64,000 nucleotides of DNA from Holophagales bacterium (GTDB lineage: Bacteria > Acidobacteriota > Thermoanaerobaculia > UBA5066), in NCBI GenBank assembly GCA_016719485.1, contig JADJZB010000021.1:186001-250000 (forward strand). The letters are read 5' to 3'. The notes below the pieces were generated by a model, which was given only the letters and a program-made list of their open reading frames with translations, was not told where the DNA came from and made no database searches. Shown here piece after piece: positions 44,599 through 53,073 of the stretch. The translations under genes and the position numbers were made by a program. Numbering within the stretch: the stretch's first letter is position 1; every line of letters begins with the position of its first letter.

Positions 44599-45288
44599 TC
44601 AGCGATTGGGTACGACGATGCCGGCGAGGCCGAGCTCCGCGAGGGTGTCGCGGGCCGCCTCGGCCTCGTCGCGAGACGGGTAGGGGCCGAACTTCACTCG
44701 CGTCAACCCGTCGAACGGCTCGAGCCAGGGCTGAGGGTAGCGTTCGGCGAGGCGTTCCTTCAACCGTGCGGCGTTCTCCTCGCTCGCGAAGGCGCCGGCC
44801 TGGACGGCCCAGGAGGTCACGGCAGCTTCGTCTCCCGGTCCCTTCCGGCCCGGGGTGGTTCGCCGTCCCGGCCCGAGCGAGACGACGGTGAGCGTCACGG
44901 GGACGACCCCGTCGCTGACGGCTCCGATCTCCTCGGCGGCAGCGCGCGAGAGGTCGACGATCCGCCCGGCGATGAATGGGCCCCGGTCGTTGATCCGTAC
45001 CCTCACCGTTCGCCCGTTCTTCTCGTTCGTCACGTCGACGACGGTCCCGAGCGGCAGCGCCCTGTGTGCGGCCGAGACGCGGCCCGGCTCGAAGGTCTCC
45101 CCGCTCGCCGTCGGCAGCCCCGCGAAGTCGGCCCCGTACCAGGAGGCGAGGCCCCGTTCGACCCCTTCCCCCTTCAAGTCGTCCGCTCCCCTCACTGCGG
45201 GTCGCGGGGAGCAGGAGGAGAGGAGCGCCGAGGCCAGGAGGAGCGCCGCGACCCGGAGGACGGGCGCTCGTCGCTGCCCGGGTCTCAG
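44599..45288 (-). CDS. rlpA: RlpA-family septal lytic transglycosylase lipoprotein with SPOR domain
   Basis: About 229 aa. The lipobox ALLSSC follows an Arg-rich n-region and a hydrophobic stretch (VLRVAALLLASALLSSC). The double-psi barrel has GLASWYGADFAGLPTASGE, RALPLGTVVDVTNEKNGRTV, RINDRGPF and RIVDLSRAAAEEIG. The C terminus is a SPOR domain (WAVQAGAFASEENAARL, RVKFGPYPSRDEAEA) that binds denuded septal peptidoglycan. No ATG, GTG or TTG is available at the right place. A CTG at 45288-45286 overlaps the purB stop (CTGA), with GAGG 7 nt upstream, and is the likely start. Confidence 0.87.
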   Translation of the reverse strand: MRPGQRRAPVLRVAALLLASALLSSCSPRPAVRGADDLKGEGVERGLASWYGADFAGLPTASGETFEPGRVSAAHRALPLGTVVDVTNEKNGRTVRVRINDRGPFIAGRIVDLSRAAAEEIGAVSDGVVPVTLTVVSLGPGRRTTPGRKGPGDEAAVTSWAVQAGAFASEENAARLKERLAERYPQPWLEPFDGLTRVKFGPYPSRDEAEAARDTLAELGLAGIVVPNR

Positions 45289-46727
45289 ACCTTCACCTCG
45301 ACGGGAGCGTCCGAGAGAGCCGCGGCGTGAGCGGCCAGGAGCGGGTCGACCTCGGCCGCGAGGAACTCCTCGACCTGCTCGGGCGCGCGGCCGACGAAGA
45401 TGCGTGGGTCCGCGGCGGCGGCGACCTCCTCGCGCGAGAGGCGAAAGAGCGCGTCGGCGGCGATCCGGTCGAGGAGGTCGTTCTCGCCCCCTTCCGCCTT
45501 CAGGCGGTCGCCGGCGGCCTGGGCGTAGACCCGGATCCGTTCGTGCAGCGCCTGCCGGTCTCCCCCCTTTTTCGTGGCGGCCATCAGGACGTTCTCCGTC
45601 GCCAGGAACGGGAGCTCTTCGGCGAGCCTTCGGCGGACGACCTCCGGGTGGACGACGAGACCCGAGGCGACCGCCTCCCAGAGAATGAGGAGGGCGTCGG
45701 CGGCGAGGAACGTTTCGGCGAGGGCGAGTCGCCGGTTCGCGGAATCGTCGAGGGTCCGCTCGAGCCACTGCGTCGCGTGCGTCCAGCTGCCGTTCTCGGC
45801 CGTCGTGAGGATCCAGCGCGAGAGGGCGTTCATCCGCTCGCACTTCATGGGGTTCCTCTTGTAGGGCATGGCCGACGATCCGACCTGCCTCGAACCGAAC
45901 GGCTCCTCGACCTCCTTCATGTGCTGCAGGAGCCTCAGGTCGTGGGCGAACTTCGAGGCGGAGGCGGCGACTCCGGAGAGGGCGGAGAGGACGAAGGCGT
46001 CCTGCTTGCGGGTGTAGGTCTGCCCCGAGATGAGGAGCCGATTCGGGAAGCCCGCCTTCTCGGCGACTTTCCGGTCGAGGAGGTCGGCCTTCCTGGCGTC
46101 GCCCCCGAAGAGCATGACGAAGGACGCCTGCGTGCCCGTCGCGCCCTTGCACCCGAGGAACTTCAGCTCGTCCCCGCGCCGCGAGAGCTCGTGGACGTCG
46201 AGGACGAGGTCCTGGATCCAGAGGCAGGCGCGCTTGCCGACGGTCGTCGGCTGGGCCGCCTGGAAGTGGGTGTAGCCGACGCAGGCGACGTCCTTCTGCT
46301 CGCGCGCGAAGGCCGCGAGCCGGGCGATGACGCGCACGGCGCGCCTCTGCACGAGCCCGAGCGCGTCGCGCAGGACGAGGAGGTCGGCGTTGTCGCCGAC
46401 GAAAGCCGACGTCGCGCCGAGGTGGATGTAGGGGCGCGCCTCCGGCGCCACGTCGCCGAGGGCGTGGATCTGCGCCATCACGTCGTGCTTCGTGTCGCGC
46501 TCGTACCGGTCGGCCGCCTCGAGCTCGCCGTCGGTCGGAACGAGGTGCTCCCGGAAGGCGGTGATCGCGGCCTCGGGGATCGGCAGGCCCAGCTCCCTCT
46601 CCGCCTCGGCGAGCCAGAGCCAGAGGCGTCGCCACGGGGCGAACTTGTGGCGCGCCGAGAAGAGAGCCGACATCTCCGTCGAGGCGTAGCGCCCCGTCAG
46701 GGGGTTCTCGTACGCGTCGGCGTTCAA
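45285..46727 (-). CDS. purB: Adenylosuccinate lyase
   Basis: Cleaves SAICAR and adenylosuccinate in purine synthesis. The 480-aa protein belongs to the longer, eukaryote-like PurB group: ENPLTGRYASTEMSALFS, YIHLGATSAFVGDNADL, GYTHFQAAQPTTVGKR, LGCKGATGTQASFVMLF, and the signature SRQVGSSAMPYKRNPMKCER with the catalytic Ser. It starts with TTG at 46727, overlapping the stop of a small zinc-ribbon gene (TTGA), with GAGGAA upstream. rlpA is coupled at its 3' end. Confidence 0.95.
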   Translation of the reverse strand: MNADAYENPLTGRYASTEMSALFSARHKFAPWRRLWLWLAEAERELGLPIPEAAITAFREHLVPTDGELEAADRYERDTKHDVMAQIHALGDVAPEARPYIHLGATSAFVGDNADLLVLRDALGLVQRRAVRVIARLAAFAREQKDVACVGYTHFQAAQPTTVGKRACLWIQDLVLDVHELSRRGDELKFLGCKGATGTQASFVMLFGGDARKADLLDRKVAEKAGFPNRLLISGQTYTRKQDAFVLSALSGVAASASKFAHDLRLLQHMKEVEEPFGSRQVGSSAMPYKRNPMKCERMNALSRWILTTAENGSWTHATQWLERTLDDSANRRLALAETFLAADALLILWEAVASGLVVHPEVVRRRLAEELPFLATENVLMAATKKGGDRQALHERIRVYAQAAGDRLKAEGGENDLLDRIAADALFRLSREEVAAAADPRIFVGRAPEQVEEFLAAEVDPLLAAHAAALSDAPVEVKV

Positions 46728-46894
46728 TCCTGTTCCTCGATGTCCTCGACCTCGGGAAGCCGGAAGTCCTTCGCCTCGTCGGCGCCGCAGAGCGCGCAGA
46801 AGCCGTTCGCGACGTTCCCCTTCCGGTCCAGCTCGAAGGAGTAGCAGGGGGTTTCGCAGTTGTTGCAGATGACGAACTCGACTTCCTCGCTCAT
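46724..46894 (-). CDS. Small zinc-ribbon protein upstream of purB
   Basis: 56 aa from ATG 46894: N-terminal MSEEVEFVICNNCETPCYSF, then a second Cys pair in NGFCALCGADEAKDF and an acidic tail (LPEVEDIEEQD). Two C-x-x-C knuckles about 20 residues apart make a zinc ribbon. GGAG lies about 8 nt before the ATG. The TGA overlaps the TTG of purB, so translation is coupled. The gene is too short for most ORF callers. Function is unknown; such ribbons often bind nucleic acid or act as regulatory subunits. Confidence 0.75.
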   Translation of the reverse strand: MSEEVEFVICNNCETPCYSFELDRKGNVANGFCALCGADEAKDFRLPEVEDIEEQD

Positions 46895-46942
46895 CTTCGT
46901 CTCCGCTTGCTATTCTCCCGCGGCCGCCACGGGGGTTCCAGC

Positions 46943-48226
46943 ATGCCGATCGCCGTCCATTCCGAAATCGGTCGTCTCAGGTCCGTCGTCGTCCATCAGC
47001 CCGGCCGGGAAATCGACCGGATGACCCCGGGGATGATGCAGGATCTTCTTTTCGACGACATTCTGCACGGCGCCCGGGCGCGAGAGGAACATCGAAGGTT
47101 CCAGCAGGTCCTGCGACTCTTCGCGGAGGTCCTCGAGGTGCAGGATCTGCTGGAAGAGGTCCTCGCCGACCCGGGTCGCCGGAAGCTCGTCCTCGACGAT
47201 CTCTCTGCGACCCTCCGGCTGCCGGCCCCCGTCCTCGAGCGCCTGGCCGACCTCGACGCGGAGACGTTGGCGGCGGCCCTGGTGGAGGGTCTGGAGCAGC
47301 CGCACCCGGAGATCACCGGCTCGATCGACTCCCTCTTTCTCCTGCCGCCGGTCCCGAACTATTTCTTCCAGCGCGATCCGGTCATCCCGGTCGGCGACCG
47401 CCTCGTCCGCGGGTCGATGGCCACCCCCGCCCGGCTCCGGGAGCCCCTCGTCTCCGGCGCCGTTTTCGAGCATCACCCCCGATTCGCCCGTCCCGACGGG
47501 ATCTTCTGGTTCCACGAGTTCCGGGCCGCCTGGGGCAAGAACGTCTCCACCGCGAGGATGCGGCCGCACATCGAGGGGGGGGACGTCCTCGTCCTGCGCG
47601 AGGACCTCCTCGCCATCGGGTACTCGGAGAGGACCGAGGAGACGACGATCGAACGGCTTTCGGCGGCGCTGAAGAAGGCCGGGTCCGAGGTGCGCCACAT
47701 CGTCGTCATGGCGATCCCGCACGAGCGGTCGTTCATGCACCTCGACACGATCTTCACCCAGGCGTCCGAGTCCGAGTGCCTCTGCTACGCGCCGATGGTC
47801 GTGGCGGGCGGGGCCGAGGAGGCCGACGTCTACTCGATCGACCTGACGCACGACGAGATCACCTGGACGGCCGAGAAAGACTTCCTTTCGGCCCTCAAGA
47901 AGCGGGGGCTCGACCTCGAACCGATTCCCTGCGGGGGGAGCGACCCGATTGCCGAGCAGCGCGAGCAGTGGACGGACGGGGCGAACGTCTTCGCCGTCGC
48001 GCCCGGGATCATCATCGGCTACGACCGGAACGAGCGGACCGCCGACGAGCTCGACCGGCACGGCTACGAGATCGTTCGGGACGAGGACCTCCTTCTCGGC
48101 CGCCGGGAGGTCGAGCCGAAGGGCGGTCGCAAGTACGCCATCCAGCTCTCGACGACCGAGCTGACGCGGGCCCGCGGCGGCCCGCACTGCATGACGATGC
48201 CCCTCGTCAGGGAGCGGCTTCCCTGA
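46943..48226 (+). CDS. arcA: Arginine deiminase
   Basis: Converts arginine to citrulline and ammonia. The 427-aa protein has the guanidine-modifying enzyme motifs: IGRLRSVVVHQPGREIDRMT, NYFFQRDPVIPVGDR, IEGGDVLVLREDLLAIGYSERT, the catalytic HLDTIFTQ, and the nucleophile Cys in RGGPHCMTMPLVRE. ATG 46943 is preferred to an in-frame upstream start at 46907 that overlaps a TATTCT -10-like box (46911-46916). arcB, arcC and arcD are not adjacent, so an energy-yielding arginine deiminase operon is not evident here. Confidence 0.94.
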   Translation: MPIAVHSEIGRLRSVVVHQPGREIDRMTPGMMQDLLFDDILHGARAREEHRRFQQVLRLFAEVLEVQDLLEEVLADPGRRKLVLDDLSATLRLPAPVLERLADLDAETLAAALVEGLEQPHPEITGSIDSLFLLPPVPNYFFQRDPVIPVGDRLVRGSMATPARLREPLVSGAVFEHHPRFARPDGIFWFHEFRAAWGKNVSTARMRPHIEGGDVLVLREDLLAIGYSERTEETTIERLSAALKKAGSEVRHIVVMAIPHERSFMHLDTIFTQASESECLCYAPMVVAGGAEEADVYSIDLTHDEITWTAEKDFLSALKKRGLDLEPIPCGGSDPIAEQREQWTDGANVFAVAPGIIIGYDRNERTADELDRHGYEIVRDEDLLLGRREVEPKGGRKYAIQLSTTELTRARGGPHCMTMPLVRERLP

Positions 48227-49197
48227 CACACCGCGCCTCCCCGGGCGCCTCCGGCGCCGCCGTGGTCTTCCTCGCGGCGTCCCTCGCCGCCTGCGGCGGC
48301 GGGAACGAGGCGGGGCCGGACCCGATGCCGGCCTCGGGCGGGGCCGCATTCGTATCCCTCTCCCGTGTACCGCTGCGCGCCGAGCCACAGGCGAAGGGCG
48401 CCATCGTGACGCTCCTGCCCCGCGGCTCCCAGGTGCGGCTCGAGGCGGTCGAAGGGGCCTTCGCGCGCGTCGTCGCGAAGGGCGGTCGGGAAGGGTGGCT
48501 CGAGGCAGGCACCTTCGAGACCTCGCCGGAGCAGCAGGCGCGCGAACGCCGAACGAAGGCCGTGGCCGGCTTCGCGACCGTCGGAGGCCGGATCGTCTCG
48601 CCCTGTCCCGTCTACCTCGCGCCCGACTATGGCGCGGCGCGCTGGGGAGAGCTGGAGGACGGTGACCCGGTCGAGGTCGTCCTCGCCGAGCACGACTTTC
48701 TCGGGGTGCGGCTCCTCGGTATCGACCTGGCCTTCGTCCCCGCGCACGCCGTCCGGTACCTCGCACCGCCCCGTCCGACGCCGGCGATGCCTCGGCCCGC
48801 ACCCGTCGAACCGCCGGATTCCCCGGTCCCGGGCAGCGGCGCGACCGCCGGGGCCGGCGGCGGGGCGAGCCCGGAAGAGGCGGAGGCCGAGTCGGCCGAG
48901 CCCTACGCGTCGCTCCCCTTCGGGGCGGAGCCTCCGGTCCTGAAGAGGCGCGTCGAGCCGCAGTACCCTTCCGTGGCCCGGAAAGCCGGGATCGGTGGAG
49001 AGGTCGTCCTTCAGATCGTCGTGGAGCGCGACGGGACGATCGGCAGCGTCTTCGCGGTGGAGGAAGCCCCGATGGGGCTCACGACCGCGGCCACCGATGC
49101 CGTCCGCCGATGGGTCTACACCCCCGCCCGGCTCGACGGGCGCCCTATCGCCGTCGTGAAGACGGTCCGGGTCCGCTTCACGCCCGCGGCACCCTGA
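48223..49197 (+). CDS. Lipoprotein with SH3-like region and C-terminal TonB domain
   Basis: About 324 aa. The N terminus (THRASPGASGAAVVFLAASLAACGGG) is a lipoprotein signal. Two SH3b-like stretches follow (VPLRAEPQAKGAIVTLLPRG; SPCPVYLAPDYGAARWGEL), then a Pro/Gly/Ala linker and a TonB C-terminal domain (RRVEPQYPSVARKAGIGGEV, VRRWVYTPARLDGRPI). TonB proteins are normally inner-membrane anchored; a lipid-anchored one is unusual. No ATG/GTG/TTG gives a full signal peptide. The CTG at 48223 overlaps the arcA stop (CTGA) and has AGGGAG 8 nt upstream. GTG 48262 is the only other option and would leave a very short signal. Confidence 0.82.
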   Translation: MTHRASPGASGAAVVFLAASLAACGGGNEAGPDPMPASGGAAFVSLSRVPLRAEPQAKGAIVTLLPRGSQVRLEAVEGAFARVVAKGGREGWLEAGTFETSPEQQARERRTKAVAGFATVGGRIVSPCPVYLAPDYGAARWGELEDGDPVEVVLAEHDFLGVRLLGIDLAFVPAHAVRYLAPPRPTPAMPRPAPVEPPDSPVPGSGATAGAGGGASPEEAEAESAEPYASLPFGAEPPVLKRRVEPQYPSVARKAGIGGEVVLQIVVERDGTIGSVFAVEEAPMGLTTAATDAVRRWVYTPARLDGRPIAVVKTVRVRFTPAAP

Positions 49198-49220
49198 CGA
49201 CGGGGCCGGGCCGCGGCCCC

Positions 49221-49226
49221 TATAAT
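49221..49226 (+). promoter_or_regulatory. Consensus -10 box (TATAAT) for the FHA-GAF-cyclase gene
   Basis: A perfect TATAAT, 15 nt before ATG 49242. The intervening sequence has no Shine-Dalgarno, so the leader would be very short. Confidence 0.55.
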
Positions 49227-49241
49227 CCTTGTGCAACCCTC

Positions 49242-50879
49242 ATGTACGAGCTCGTCTACGAGGTCGAGGGTCGACCCCAGCGCTACCGGATCACGGGTCC
49301 GGAGGTCTTTCTCGGGCGGTCGAGCGAGAACGAGATCGTCCTGAACGATTTCTCGGTCTCCCGCCGCCACGCGGTCATCCGGCGGGAGAACGAGCGCTGG
49401 ATCATCGTCGACCAGAACTCGACCAATGGCGTGAAGGTCAACGGGCGTTTCGTCGCCTCCTCGCCGATCGCGCCGGGCGACGTCCTGACGGTCGGGACGT
49501 TCTCCCTCACCGTTCGGGAGGAAGCGCCCGTCGTGAGGCCGAAGGCGCCGGTGCAGCCCGTCGGGGAGTCGTCCTCCACCTTCGTCCGGTCGATCGCCGA
49601 CTTCAACCGCGACTTCCACCTCGAGGACTACGTTCCGGAGGACGAGGGCGAGCCCCTGACGCAGTCGGGCAAGCGCTCGACCTCGGCCGTGGCCCGGAGC
49701 AAGATCTTCGAGATCCTCGTCCAGGTCGCCAAGACGCTCATCCTCGCCCGCGAGGTCCAGGAGATCCTGGGGCGCGTCGTCGACCTCCTCTTCGAGCACC
49801 TCCCGGTCGACCGCGCCGTCGTCGTCCTCGTCGGAGACGAGGGCCGGCTCGTCCCGATGCTCTCGCGCCAGCGCGGGAAGGAGTCGGGTGACGCGGGGGA
49901 GACCTTCTCCCACACGATCGTCGAATCGGTGATCCAGAACCGGGTCGCCGTCCTCACGTCCGACGCCCTCGCCGATGGCCGGTTCGAGGCGGGACAGTCG
50001 ATCCGGATCCAGCAGATCCGCTCGGCGATGTGCGTCCCGCTCTGGAACCAGGACCGCGTCATCGGCGCCCTGCACGTCGACACGCCGCTCCGGGCCGGGT
50101 CCTTCACCGCGGACGACCTCGACCTCCTGACCGCGCTCGGGAACTTCGCCGCCGTCGCCATCGAGCGGGCGCGCCTGCAGAGGCGGATCGAGAAGGAAGA
50201 GCGGATCAGGGAGCGCCTCTCGCGCTACCACTCGCCCGGCGTCGTCGAGGAGATCGCCTCCGACGCGAGCGGCGTCATCGACCGCGTGAGGACCCGGAAC
50301 GTCTCGGTCTTCTTCGCCGACATCGTCGGCTTCACGAGCGCGGCCGAGGGAATGGACCCCGACGCGCTCTCGCGGTTCCTCTCGACGTTCTTCACCTTCG
50401 CGGCGGACGCCATCTTCGCGGAGGGGGGCACCCTCGACAAGTTCATCGGCGATGCCGTCATGGCCTTCTTCGGCGCGCCGATCGTCCAGCCCGACCACGC
50501 CCGCAGGGCCGTCTCCGCCGCCTGCAAGCTCGTCGAGAACGTCAAGGCGTGGAACCTCGAGCGGGTCGCCCGGGGCGAGCCGCCGGTGGGCGTGCGGATC
50601 GGCGTCAACACGGGGAACGCGGTCGTCGGCGACATCGGCTCGGCCCAGCGCGTCGACTACACCGTCCTGGGCAACACCGTGAACGTCGCCGCCCGGATCG
50701 AGGAGTACGTCGCCGGCCCGAACGAGGTCGCCGTCGGCGAGGAGACCGCCCGCCTGACGTCGGACGACTTCTCGTACGAGCCGCTCGGCGACGTGAAGCT
50801 CAAGGGGCTCTCGCGCGGTCTCCCGTGCTACCGGGTCCGGCTCGACGCTCGCGGCGTCCCGCTCCCCGCGCCACGCTGA
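49242..50879 (+). CDS. FHA-GAF-class III adenylate/guanylate cyclase
   Basis: 545 aa, cytoplasmic. Domains: an N-terminal FHA (residues about 20-95; EVFLGRSSENEIVLNDFSVS with RRHAVI and NSTNGVKVNG) that binds phosphothreonine; a GAF domain (about 165-310; LIQ-like sensor, MCVPLWNQDRVIGALHVDTP); and a class III cyclase (about 345-530). The cyclase keeps both metal Asp residues (VFFADIVGFTSA; FIGDAVMAFFGAP) and the transition-state Asn/Arg (LGNTVNVAARIEEY), so it should be active. ATP versus GTP preference is not certain. It senses a phosphoprotein and a small ligand and makes a cyclic nucleotide that could act on the cNMP-aspartase 10 kb upstream. Confidence 0.92.
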   Translation: MYELVYEVEGRPQRYRITGPEVFLGRSSENEIVLNDFSVSRRHAVIRRENERWIIVDQNSTNGVKVNGRFVASSPIAPGDVLTVGTFSLTVREEAPVVRPKAPVQPVGESSSTFVRSIADFNRDFHLEDYVPEDEGEPLTQSGKRSTSAVARSKIFEILVQVAKTLILAREVQEILGRVVDLLFEHLPVDRAVVVLVGDEGRLVPMLSRQRGKESGDAGETFSHTIVESVIQNRVAVLTSDALADGRFEAGQSIRIQQIRSAMCVPLWNQDRVIGALHVDTPLRAGSFTADDLDLLTALGNFAAVAIERARLQRRIEKEERIRERLSRYHSPGVVEEIASDASGVIDRVRTRNVSVFFADIVGFTSAAEGMDPDALSRFLSTFFTFAADAIFAEGGTLDKFIGDAVMAFFGAPIVQPDHARRAVSAACKLVENVKAWNLERVARGEPPVGVRIGVNTGNAVVGDIGSAQRVDYTVLGNTVNVAARIEEYVAGPNEVAVGEETARLTSDDFSYEPLGDVKLKGLSRGLPCYRVRLDARGVPLPAPR

Positions 50880-51451
50880 ATGCGCCCGTCCCTCGACAGT
50901 CTCGTCTTCCTCACCTCGAACGCGGGGAAGGCGCGCGAGGCGGCGGCGTTCCTCGGGAGGCCCGTGACGGCCCGCGCGCTCGAGATCCCCGAGATCCAGT
51001 CCCTCGACTTCGCCGAGGTCGTCACGGCCAAGGCTCTCGCGGCCGTGGAGAGCTCGGCGTCCCGGTCCTCGTCGAGGACTCGGGCCTCTCCCTCCCGGCC
51101 TGGAAGGGCTACCCCGGACCGCTCACGAAGTACGCGGTCGGAGCGGTGGGAGAAGCCGGCTTCGCGCGCCTCGCACATGCCTGGGGCGATCCGCGCGCCG
51201 AGGCCGTCTCGAACCTGGGCCTTGCCTGGCCGGGAGCCTCCCCGGCGGACGTCGTCGTCGCCGAGGGCCGCGTCGCGGGGACGCTCGCCCCCGAGCCCCG
51301 CGGCGCGAACGGTTTCGGCTGGGACGTGATCTTCATTCCCGCGGGCGAGACGAGGACGTTCGCCGAGATGAGCGTCGAGGAGAAGAACGCGCGCTCGCAC
51401 CGGGCGAAGGCGTTCGCGGAGCTCGCGGCTCTCCTCGCTCCGGGCGAGTAG
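50880..51451 (+). CDS. rdgB: RdgB/HAM1-type nucleoside triphosphate pyrophosphatase, interrupted by one frameshift
   Basis: Hydrolyses ITP, dITP and XTP to protect DNA and RNA. The N-terminal part (LVFLTSNAGKAREAAAFLG, ALEIPEIQSLDFAEVVTAKA) and the C-terminal part (GVPVLVEDSGLSLPAWKGYPG, GANGFGWDVIFIPAGETRTF, FAEMSVEEKNARSHRAKAF) are in different frames. Adding one G at about 51048-51052 restores VEELGVPVLVEDSGL. Corrected length is about 190 aa, normal for the family. ATG 50880 directly abuts the cyclase stop codon. The conserved residues all look intact, so this is more likely a sequence error than decay. Confidence 0.87.
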
Positions 51452-51481
51452 CCGTCACGTCGGACGGCGCGGGGATAGGGG

Positions 51482-52150
51482 TCAGGTCCGTTTTCCGTGA
51501 GTCGGCGAGGGGTCGTGGCCGTCGGCGCCGGGGCTCGCGCCCTCGTCCGGTGCCCTCGACACCAGACGCGCGGCGAGTGCGTCTGCCTTCCCGCGCAGTT
51601 CCTCGACGGACCCGTCGCTGACGAGGACGTCGTCGCAGACTGCGTTACGGACCTCGTCGGAGAGCTGGGCGCTCATCCGGGCGCGGACGGCCTCGCGCGT
51701 CGACGCCGGGTCGCGGGCGAGGACGCGGGAGAGGCGGACCTCCTCGGGGGCCGACACGGCGACGAGGTGGTCGAAGCGCTCCCGGCCGCCGTTCTCGACG
51801 AGGAGCGTCGCCTCCACTACGGCGGCGGTGTGGCCTTCGGCCTCCCGCTCGGCGAGCCAGCGTTCGGTCTCGACCCTCACGAGGGGGTGGATGCGGCCGT
51901 TCAGGCGCGCGACGGACGCGGGGTCGCCGAAGACGAGGGCCGCGAGGCGCGGGCGGTCGACGGCGCCTCGCTGGTCGAGGACCTCCTGCCCGAACTCGTC
52001 GGCGATGGCGGCGGCCCCCGCGCTTCCGGGCTCGTAGAGGGCATGGACGAGGCGGTCGGCGTCGAGGACGGGAATCCCCAGCTCGCGCCAGCGCGCGGCG
52101 ACGGCGCTCTTGCCGGAGGCGATCCCGCCGGTGAGGCCGACGCGGCGCAT
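51482..52150 (-). CDS. coaE: Dephospho-CoA kinase
   Basis: Last step of coenzyme A synthesis. The 222-aa protein has P-loop RVGLTGGIASGKSAVAARW, the substrate-binding DADRLVHALYEPGS, LAALVFGDPASVARLNGRIHPLV and EATLLVENGGRERFDHLVAV, as in CoaE. The last 20 residues are a polar, Pro/Gly-rich extension beyond the usual end. It starts 2 nt after folD stops, as one minus-strand operon ubiE-folD-coaE. Confidence 0.94.
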   Translation of the reverse strand: MRRVGLTGGIASGKSAVAARWRELGIPVLDADRLVHALYEPGSAGAAAIADEFGQEVLDQRGAVDRPRLAALVFGDPASVARLNGRIHPLVRVETERWLAEREAEGHTAAVVEATLLVENGGRERFDHLVAVSAPEEVRLSRVLARDPASTREAVRARMSAQLSDEVRNAVCDDVLVSDGSVEELRGKADALAARLVSRAPDEGASPGADGHDPSPTHGKRT

Positions 52151-52152
52151 CT

Positions 52153-53073
52153 TCAGAGCCTGCGGCGGGCGCGGCAGAGGTCGACGGTGTTCGAGAGGAG
52201 GAGCGCGATCGTGAGCGGCCCGACCCCGCCCGGGACGGGGGTGTAGCGCGAGGCGCGCTCCTTCACGTCGACGGGGTGGACGTCGCCGACGAGGAGCGAC
52301 CCCTTCGCCGCGAACGCCTCGGTCTTCGCCTCGTCGCCGGGGAAGCAGCGGGCGACCTCGGCGGCGGTGGCGATCCGGTTGATTCCCACGTCGACGACGA
52401 CGGCTCCCGGCCGGATGAACGCGGCCGTGACGAACGCCGGCCGGCCAATCGCGGCGACGAGGAGGTCCGCCTCGCGACAGATGGCCGGGAGGTCGCGGGT
52501 CTTCGAGTGGGCGACGGTGACGGTGGCGTCGGCCTTCGTCAGGAGGGTCGCCATCGGCTTTCCGACGATGTCGCTCCGGCCGAGGACGACGGCGCGGACC
52601 CCTCTCAGCGGCACGTCCTCGCGGCGGAGGAGCTCCATGATCCCGGCGGGGGTGCAGGGGACGGGGGCCCGCTTGCCCTGGACGAGGCGGCCGACGTTGA
52701 CGGGGTGGAAGCCGTCCACGTCCTTCGCCGGGTCTATGGCCTCCAGGATTCGCGACGACTGGATGCCGCCGGGGAGCGGCAGCTGGACGAGAATTCCGTC
52801 GACCTCCTCGTCGGCGTTCAGGCGGCCGATCTCGGCGAGGAGCATCGCCTCCGTGACGGTGGCGGGGAACCGGAGCGTCTCGGCCCGAATCCCGGCCTCC
52901 CGCGCGCTCTTCTCCTTGTTCCTGACGTAGACCTGGCTCGCGGGGTCGTCGCCGGCGACGATGACGCAGAGGCCGGGGACGAAGCCCCGGGAGGCGAGGG
53001 CTGCGGCGGCGTCGGCCGTCTCGCGGCGGATGTCGGCGGCGACCTTCGCGCCGTCGAGGATCGTGGCGGTCAT
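52153..53073 (-). CDS. folD: Bifunctional methylenetetrahydrofolate dehydrogenase/cyclohydrolase
   Basis: Interconverts 5,10-methylene- and 10-formyl-tetrahydrofolate using NADP. The 306-aa protein has SQVYVRNKEKSAREAGI with the catalytic Lys, VDGILVQLPLPGGI, KDVDGFHPVNVGRL, APVPCTPAGIMELL, VLGRSDIVGKPMATLL, VTVAHSKTRDL and YTPVPGGVGPLTIALLL. ATG 53073 overlaps the ubiE stop (ATGA). Confidence 0.96.
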   Translation of the reverse strand: MTATILDGAKVAADIRRETADAAAALASRGFVPGLCVIVAGDDPASQVYVRNKEKSAREAGIRAETLRFPATVTEAMLLAEIGRLNADEEVDGILVQLPLPGGIQSSRILEAIDPAKDVDGFHPVNVGRLVQGKRAPVPCTPAGIMELLRREDVPLRGVRAVVLGRSDIVGKPMATLLTKADATVTVAHSKTRDLPAICREADLLVAAIGRPAFVTAAFIRPGAVVVDVGINRIATAAEVARCFPGDEAKTEAFAAKGSLLVGDVHPVDVKERASRYTPVPGGVGPLTIALLLSNTVDLCRARRRL

